Below, piece by piece: positions 61,996 through 64,000 of a DNA stretch of 64,000 bases; position 1 is the first letter of the stretch, and each line of letters begins with the position of its first letter. Origin of the DNA: Stenotrophomonas sepilia (GTDB taxonomy: Bacteria; Pseudomonadota; Gammaproteobacteria; Xanthomonadales; Xanthomonadaceae); NCBI RefSeq assembly GCF_003244875.1, contig NZ_LXXZ01000040.1, positions 124,001 through 188,000 on the forward strand, given 5' to 3'. Both the position numbers and the translations under genes were made by a program. The notes under the pieces are model-generated. The model had not been told where the DNA came from and made no database searches. It saw only the letters and a list, made by a program, of their open reading frames with translations.

Positions 61996-64000
61996 TCAGA
62001 ACTTGTAGCGGACGCCCAGCATGTAGCGCGGGCTCTGGTCAGCCAGCTTGACGATCATCTGCGACGTGCGCGAGCGCCACCGCACATCCTCGCCGGTCAG
62101 GTTGATCGCCTCCAGGCTGAAGGACCAGTGGTCATCCAGCGCGTAGTTGACGCTGAGATCCCACTGCTCGTACGGCTCCACATAGTAGGGGTTGCGGCTG
62201 GAGCCCTGGTTGGCCAGGATCAGGTACTGGTCGCGCCAGTTCCATGCCAGGCGCACCGACCACCCGTACTTCTCGTACATCAGCATGGCGTTGGCGGTGT
62301 CGCTCAGGCCGGTGAGCGAGAACTGGTCGATGCCCGGATCGCCGCCATTGTTGTAGCCGACATCACCTTTGACCACGGTGTAGTTGGCCAGCACGCCGAA
62401 GCCGGTGTCACCGAAGAAGTACTGGCCGCCCAGCTCCCAGCCATGCAGCTTGGATTTGTTCTGGTTGATCGGGCGATTGACGTTGAACTGGTACAGCGGA
62501 TCGTTGGGCTGCCCATACAGATCGTAGGCCGCTTCGGTGGCCAGCACCTGCGCATCAGTGCCGTTGTAGGCGCCGAGGCCGGCAGGATTGTTTCGCAGCA
62601 ATGCCAGCGCGGTGAACAGCGAGGTGTCGTTGGCCGAGCAGGCAGCGGCATTGGCCGGCCCGACCTGGGCGACGCAGGCGCCGCTGGTCAGGAAGTCCAA
62701 CGCCGCCCGCGCATCCGGCCCGGAGGTCGGGTCGGTGAGGCCGTAGAGGCTTTCCTGGACGACGGTGTTGCCGATGAAGTTGCTGACCGACTTGTTCCAG
62801 TAGGTCAATGACACATAGCTGGCATCGGCGAAGTACCACTCCAGCCCCAGGTCGAGGTTGTCCGATTCCAGCGGCTTCAGGCTCGGGTTCTGCGAGTTGC
62901 CGCTGGCGCGCGACGAGGGGTCGATCAGCACCGAGCCGAACGGCTGCTGGGCCCCGGGTCCCGCATAGAGATTGCCGTACGGCGCGCGGGCGATGCTCTT
63001 GCCGAACGAAACGCGGCCCTTCAGTTCCTTGGTGAGGTCGATGCTGAAATCAAGGTTGGGCAGGATGTAGCTGTAGCGCGCCTTCTCTGTGAAGGGCTGC
63101 TGCTCATCGGACAGCACGATGCGGAAATCGTTGTTGGCCTGCCACTCGATGGACTCGGGGACGGCAATGACCGAGGTCGACACCACGTCAGTGGTTTCAT
63201 AGCGCACGCCCAGGCGGGTGTTGGTGCGCATGCCACCCAGCTCCCCGTCCAGCTCCACCTGGAAGTACGCCGCCTTGGTCTTTTCTTCCACGAAGTTGTC
63301 GGCCGCGCGTTGCGGGTTCACACCCAGGCCGACGCCGTACTCGCGCGATGCCCATTGCGCGAGCTGCCCGGCATTGCCGCGCCAGGCGGACCAGCTGTTG
63401 GCACTGTAGTCGTCGAACAGGCCGACGATGCTGACCGGCTGCAGCAGGTCCATCAGGCCTGCGGCGGTATCCCGGTCCACGTTGGCCACGCCCCAGTCGC
63501 CCAGGGTCGAGTAGGCCTCGGCGGCCTGGATGCGGTGGGTGGTGGACTTGTTGGTGTCCACGCCGAACTGGAAGCGCCCGTGGTCGAAGTTCCATTCGCC
63601 ATCGACGCGCGCCTGCTTGATCTCGCTGATCTGGGTCTGCGCGTTGACGCGCAGCACCTGCGTGCCAACCTCCCCTTCCTGGAAGCCCGGATTGACCACG
63701 CCATTGGTCCCGGCGACCGCATCGGCGGTGCTGGGATACCAGACCTGGGTGCCAACCGGCAGGCCATTGTTGAAGTTCAGCTCCTGCACCCAGGAGCCAC
63801 CGCAATGCGGGCCACGGGTACAGTTGTTGGTGCCGGCGATGCTCATGAAGATCGAACCACCGCCGGTCAGCGGATCATTCGGTCGGCTCTCGTTCTTCGA
63901 GTTGTGCGCATCGAAGCTGAGCTTGAAGCGGTCGCTGACATTCCAGACGGCGTTGAAGCCCAGCGAACCCAGCTTGTACTCCTGCATGCTGCGCTGCTGC
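61996..64000 (-). CDS. TonB-dependent receptor, C-terminal part
   Basis: At least 668 residues of an outer-membrane TonB-dependent receptor; the signal, TonB box and plug lie beyond the right edge. Barrel strands alternate throughout (FKLSFDAHNSKNES; TRLGVRYETTDVVS; DLGLEWYFADASYVSLTYW; NLTGEDVRWRSRTSQM) and the end is GVRYKF with the terminal Phe needed for outer-membrane assembly. Cysteines pair in loops (NNCTRGPHCGG). By length and neighbours it is the large type that imports oligosaccharides, here probably xylo-oligosaccharides. Confidence 0.92.
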   Translation of the reverse strand, partial: QQRSMQEYKLGSLGFNAVWNVSDRFKLSFDAHNSKNESRPNDPLTGGGSIFMSIAGTNNCTRGPHCGGSWVQELNFNNGLPVGTQVWYPSTADAVAGTNGVVNPGFQEGEVGTQVLRVNAQTQISEIKQARVDGEWNFDHGRFQFGVDTNKSTTHRIQAAEAYSTLGDWGVANVDRDTAAGLMDLLQPVSIVGLFDDYSANSWSAWRGNAGQLAQWASREYGVGLGVNPQRAADNFVEEKTKAAYFQVELDGELGGMRTNTRLGVRYETTDVVSTSVIAVPESIEWQANNDFRIVLSDEQQPFTEKARYSYILPNLDFSIDLTKELKGRVSFGKSIARAPYGNLYAGPGAQQPFGSVLIDPSSRASGNSQNPSLKPLESDNLDLGLEWYFADASYVSLTYWNKSVSNFIGNTVVQESLYGLTDPTSGPDARAALDFLTSGACVAQVGPANAAACSANDTSLFTALALLRNNPAGLGAYNGTDAQVLATEAAYDLYGQPNDPLYQFNVNRPINQNKSKLHGWELGGQYFFGDTGFGVLANYTVVKGDVGYNNGGDPGIDQFSLTGLSDTANAMLMYEKYGWSVRLAWNWRDQYLILANQGSSRNPYYVEPYEQWDLSVNYALDDHWSFSLEAINLTGEDVRWRSRTSQMIVKLADQSPRYMLGVRYKF

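Overview
The window is GC-rich, densely coded DNA from a gammaproteobacterium of the family Xanthomonadaceae, most likely Stenotrophomonas or a close relative. This is inferred from gene content: a fused FruB/FruK/FruA fructose PTS with an OprB-type porin, a xylan locus with a TonB receptor, SapC, cupin and halogenase genes, and a xyl-box-like operator resembling the one described in Xanthomonas. No rRNA gene, intact tRNA, insertion sequence, integrase or CRISPR array was seen.

Left part (1-9 kb). A periplasmic aldehyde oxidase operon (paoA and the start of paoB) leaves the left edge. It is followed by a divergent TetR/alpha-beta hydrolase pair, a DUF1348 protein, several small proteins of unknown function and a UvrA paralogue.

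Middle part (9-30 kb). This is a stress, DNA-repair and light-sensing region. It holds all members of the yciG-yciF-yciE-katN set known from enteric bacteria (KGG protein, two ferritin-like proteins, manganese catalase), though scattered, together with DNA ligase D behind a DUF3606 gene, a Rieske-containing FAD oxidoreductase, a zinc alcohol dehydrogenase and a DUF6766/isochorismatase pair. Four stand-alone BLUF blue-light sensor proteins lie within 10.4 kb. One is the first gene of an overlapping BLUF-DUF72-Nei operon, which suggests light-linked control of base-excision repair. A second tight operon (acyl-CoA dehydrogenase-like, PIG-L deacetylase, SAM methyltransferase, GT2 glycosyltransferase) looks like a small biosynthetic unit of unknown product.

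Fructose locus (30.5-38.2 kb). fruR (LacI family) diverges from fruB-fruK-fruA-porin. Matching palindromic operators lie at the fruR start codon and at the predicted fruB transcription start, and the fruK-fruA gap can form an H-type pseudoknot just upstream of the fruA ribosome binding site. Fructose would enter by the porin, be phosphorylated to fructose-1-phosphate by FruB/FruA and to fructose-1,6-bisphosphate by FruK.

Xylan locus (38.3-64 kb). A seven-gene minus-strand operon starts at the GH67 alpha-glucuronidase and runs through an acetylesterase, GH43, GH3, a GPH sugar transporter, a second GH43 without signal peptide and an aldose epimerase. A LacI regulator diverges from it. A second minus-strand operon is xylB-xylA-sugar transporter-GH3 lipoprotein, with an operator sitting inside the xylB promoter. 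A third set is TonB receptor-SapC-cupin-halogenase at the right edge. Together they would import glucuronoxylan fragments, remove glucuronic acid, acetyl and arabinose side groups, release xylose and feed it as xylulose-5-phosphate to the pentose phosphate pathway.
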